Shown: piece by piece, positions 21,095 through 22,985 of the stretch
Layout: each line of letters begins with the position of its first letter
Position numbering within the stretch: the first letter of the stretch is position 1
From: Abditibacteriales bacterium
GTDB lineage: Bacteria; Armatimonadota; Abditibacteriia; Abditibacteriales; JANWYM01
NCBI GenBank assembly: GCA_025055355.1
Contig: JANWYM010000011.1
Coordinates: forward strand, 1-22,985
Direction: 5' to 3'
DNA: 22,985 nt
Notes under the pieces: generated by a model
The model's input: the letters and a program-made list of their open reading frames with translations, nothing else
The model's database searches: none
What the model was told of the DNA's origin: nothing
Position numbers and translations under genes: made by a program

Positions 21095-22768
21095 TCAATC
21101 TCCCCAGAGGGCATTGTCCGCCCAGAGGGCGTTGTCTGCCCACAGCGCGTTGTCTGCCCAGAGGGCGTTGTCCGCCCACAGCGCATTGTCCGCCCAGAGG
21201 GCGTTGTCTGCCCACAGCGCATTGTCCGCCCAGAGGGCGTTATCCGCCCACAGCGCGTTGTCCGCCCAGAGGGCGTTGTCGCCCCATAGCGCGTTCATAG
21301 CGCGGAAGGGTATGGTGGAGAGGAAGTAGAGTCCCGGCTTGGCACCGCGAACGACAACGGGCGACCAGGCGTGCCCTGCAAGGATTTCGACTTTCGACGC
21401 CAGAGCCGCTGCGATATTCAACTGTCCTGCGCCGCGCGCGAAAGCGTCAGCAGGTGAGCCATCGCGGTTGAAGACGTTTTTGCTGGCGGACGCCATCAGG
21501 CGGGCTTTCACGTCGTTGGGCGACAAAGTCGGGTCTTGCTCCAGCATCAGCGCCACCGCGCCCGACACCATCGGGGTTGCCATGCTCGTTCCGCTGAGGA
21601 CAAAGTAGCGGGGTCTGCCTTTGCCGCCGTAGGTGGCAGGGGCTACTACGTTCTCTGGCATGGTGGCTTCGAGGTAAGAACCCTTTGCCAGCAGGGAAAC
21701 GACCTTGTTGCCGGGGGCGGTGATGTCGGGCTTCATCACGTGGTCAATCGGCGTGGGGCCGTGGCTGCTATAAGATGCCATCATATCATCCATCGGGTCA
21801 GTTGTCCCGCTTGTGTTGGTTGCGCCGACGGTGATGACGTAAGGGTCATTGCCGGGGCTGTTGATGCTCATATAAGCGGTGCCACCGTCCTTGTTGGTGG
21901 GGTCCAGTCGTCCCCGGTTGCCCGCCGAAACCACGACGACGATCCCTGCCGCCCACGCCCGCTCGCACGCCTGGCACAGCGGGTCGGTTTTATAACTTTC
22001 GTAAACAGGATGTCCGAAGGAGAGGTTGATCACGCGGATGTTGTAGCGGTCTTTGTTTTCAATGCACCACTCAATCCCTTCAATCACGTCGCTCACTTTT
22101 CCCTCGCCTACGGCGTTCAACACTTTGACGGCGATGATGTTCGCACCGGGCGCGACGCCATAGAACTTGGTGGTATAATTGCCCGCTGCGGAGGAACTGC
22201 CGTCCCCTGCCGCGATGCCCGCAACGTGCGTGCCATGGCCGTAGTCGTCCGTATATTCGGCTTTCTTGTTGTTCACCGTGTTCTTCCACGCAATCACGCG
22301 GTTGCCGAGGTCTTTGTGCTTTTGCACGCCAGAGTCAAGGATGGCGATGCCGATCCCCTGACCGGTGACGCCGTAACGCGTCCACGCCACGTCTGCTGCC
22401 GTTGCCACGACCTCGGCGGTGGTAGCATGGGAGCGCACCGTGCGGTCGGGGGAGATGTGCTTCACGCGGGGGTTCTGCGCGAGCGCGGCAATTTGCGGAA
22501 GTGTGAGGTCAGCGGAGAGAGCGCGGAGTCGGCGGAGCATCCGCTTGACTTTGCCGCCGCGCCGCTGCACATTCAGCAGGTCGCTGTTGTTGGGCTGGTC
22601 GTAGGTTTGGATGATAACGGACTGGACGTCGCCCCGTCCGCTGGCGATGAGTTTCGCCAAATCCTTGGCGACCTTCTTGGGCGGTTGGGCGGTGCCCGCG
22701 CTTCCTAACACAAACAGCAGTGAACTCAGTAAAACGGTCAAAACGCCAACTCCATGAAAACGCTTCAT
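21095..22768 (-). CDS. Secreted subtilisin-family (S8) serine protease with NALWAD repeat tail
   Basis: The 557-residue protein has a signal peptide (MKRFHGVGVLTVLLSSLLFV, cleavage near GTAQ), an inhibitor-I9-like propeptide (about 48-112, VIIQTYDQPN to VKHISPDRTV) and an S8 catalytic domain. The triad is Asp145 (IAILDSG), His178 (GHGTHVAG) and Ser395 (SGTSMATPMVSG), with oxyanion Asn284 (VVSAGNRG). It should be an exported, self-processing protease. After a short strand-rich segment (about 462-491) the chain ends in eleven hexapeptides: NALWGD, nine NALWAD, NALWGD. ATG at 22768 was chosen because AAGGAGG precedes it and a signal peptide begins there; the frame extends 46 codons upstream without one. 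A 12-base hairpin (22794-22824) lies just before the Shine-Dalgarno. No clear promoter was found in the upstream 217 bases. Confidence 0.96.
   Translation of the reverse strand: MKRFHGVGVLTVLLSSLLFVLGSAGTAQPPKKVAKDLAKLIASGRGDVQSVIIQTYDQPNNSDLLNVQRRGGKVKRMLRRLRALSADLTLPQIAALAQNPRVKHISPDRTVRSHATTAEVVATAADVAWTRYGVTGQGIGIAILDSGVQKHKDLGNRVIAWKNTVNNKKAEYTDDYGHGTHVAGIAAGDGSSSAAGNYTTKFYGVAPGANIIAVKVLNAVGEGKVSDVIEGIEWCIENKDRYNIRVINLSFGHPVYESYKTDPLCQACERAWAAGIVVVVSAGNRGRLDPTNKDGGTAYMSINSPGNDPYVITVGATNTSGTTDPMDDMMASYSSHGPTPIDHVMKPDITAPGNKVVSLLAKGSYLEATMPENVVAPATYGGKGRPRYFVLSGTSMATPMVSGAVALMLEQDPTLSPNDVKARLMASASKNVFNRDGSPADAFARGAGQLNIAAALASKVEILAGHAWSPVVVRGAKPGLYFLSTIPFRAMNALWGDNALWADNALWADNALWADNALWADNALWADNALWADNALWADNALWADNALWADNALWGD
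21098..21295 (-). repeat. 11 x 18-bp in-frame tandem repeat encoding NALWAD, with 36-bp superperiod
   Basis: Eleven units of exactly 18 bases end at the stop codon. On the plus strand, units carry CCAGAGGGC or CCACAGCGC (a TAGCGC variant in the unit nearest the catalytic domain). From the second unit on they alternate strictly, changing Leu (CTC/CTG) and Ala (GCC/GCG) only by synonymous codons. The first and last protein units have Gly for Ala (NALWGD). Confidence 0.97.
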
Positions 22769-22793
22769 CGTGAAGACCTCCTTACAGTTTTCC

Positions 22794-22824
22794 AGATAGG
22801 ACAAGTGAGCGACTTGTCTTATCT
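22794..22824. repeat. Hairpin in the subtilase mRNA leader
   Basis: AGATAGGACAAG at 22794-22805 and CTTGTCTTATCT at 22813-22824 pair at 11 of 12 positions around 7 bases. It lies just upstream of the AAGGAGG site, so it could be an operator or could influence translation. Confidence 0.65.
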
Positions 22825-22985
22825 TAAAGTGACGCCCTGTTCGGGCAGTTTTGTCGGCTCTGACGGATGAAGATGTCAAAGGGGAGGGCATATTACCGCG
22901 CCGCAAAAAAAAGTGATTGCAGATTTTTAACGAGTCCGAGCCGCAACGGTCACGGGACGATCAAGCTAAACTTTTGCGTTTTGCC

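Noticed and set aside
20959..21329. Open frames on the plus strand through the subtilase repeat
   Set aside because: An 18-base repeat without stops keeps all frames open; the minus frame is the one continuous with an intact S8 protease.
22930..22985. Possible end of a cyclic-di-GMP-type riboswitch upstream of the subtilase
   Set aside because: Only a loose resemblance (ACGCAAAAG) is visible, conserved helices could not be paired, and the rest would lie outside the window.
1..22985. CRISPR array, insertion sequence or prophage
   Set aside because: No regularly spaced direct repeats with unique spacers, no transposase or integrase motif and no phage structural gene were found; the only tandem array is coding.

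Overview
The window is a piece of a GC-rich bacterial chromosome with about fifteen protein genes, nearly all housekeeping or metabolic. No phage, transposase, CRISPR array, rRNA or tRNA was seen. The mix of a T-box riboswitch, an HrcA heat-shock operon, an endonuclease Q homologue, a sugar-isomerase-like TIM barrel and a LolA-like periplasmic protein suggests a free-living, possibly thermophilic bacterium of a lineage such as Armatimonadota/Fervidibacterota or Chloroflexota. That placement is inference and weak. Shine-Dalgarno sites are often strong (grpE has an 11-base match), and GTG and TTG starts are used.

Layout. 1-881 (-): 5' part of a homocysteine S-methyltransferase cut by the window edge. 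970-1361 (+): promoter and complete T-box leader with valine specifier GUC, driving valS (1418-4162). 4217-5077 (-): sugar isomerase/epimerase-like TIM barrel, divergent from a LolA-like exported protein (5315-6148, +). 6270-11600 (-): era, endonuclease Q and a large hybrid sensor kinase, separated by palindromes. 11872-12213 (+): small unknown protein, then about 460 bases without a convincing gene. 12674-14484 (+): strong promoter and a CstA-family transporter. 14578-19662 (-): hrcA - grpE - dnaJ - GH42-like protein - tatD, a heat-shock operon without dnaK. 20183-20743 (-): GNAT acetyltransferase among REP-like palindromes. 21095-22768 (-): secreted subtilase ending in eleven copies of the hexapeptide NALWAD.

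Most unusual features. (1) Palindromes occupy many gaps between genes. Several are unrelated in sequence but alike in design: two arms of roughly 16-31 bases, often built from short repeated words, around a small loop. They supply the stop codons of grpE, the GH42-like gene and the sensor kinase. One lies between Stem I and Stem II of the valS T-box, and another seems to have entered valS in frame. (2) The subtilase repeat alternates two synonymous 18-base versions, giving a 36-base period in DNA under an 18-base period in protein. (3) Endonuclease Q ends in QMSLF, which matches the bacterial beta-clamp binding motif.

Starts were chosen by Shine-Dalgarno position and family length. Where the longer reading frame ran into a palindrome, the shorter start was preferred. 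No database search was run; assignments rest on recognisable motifs.
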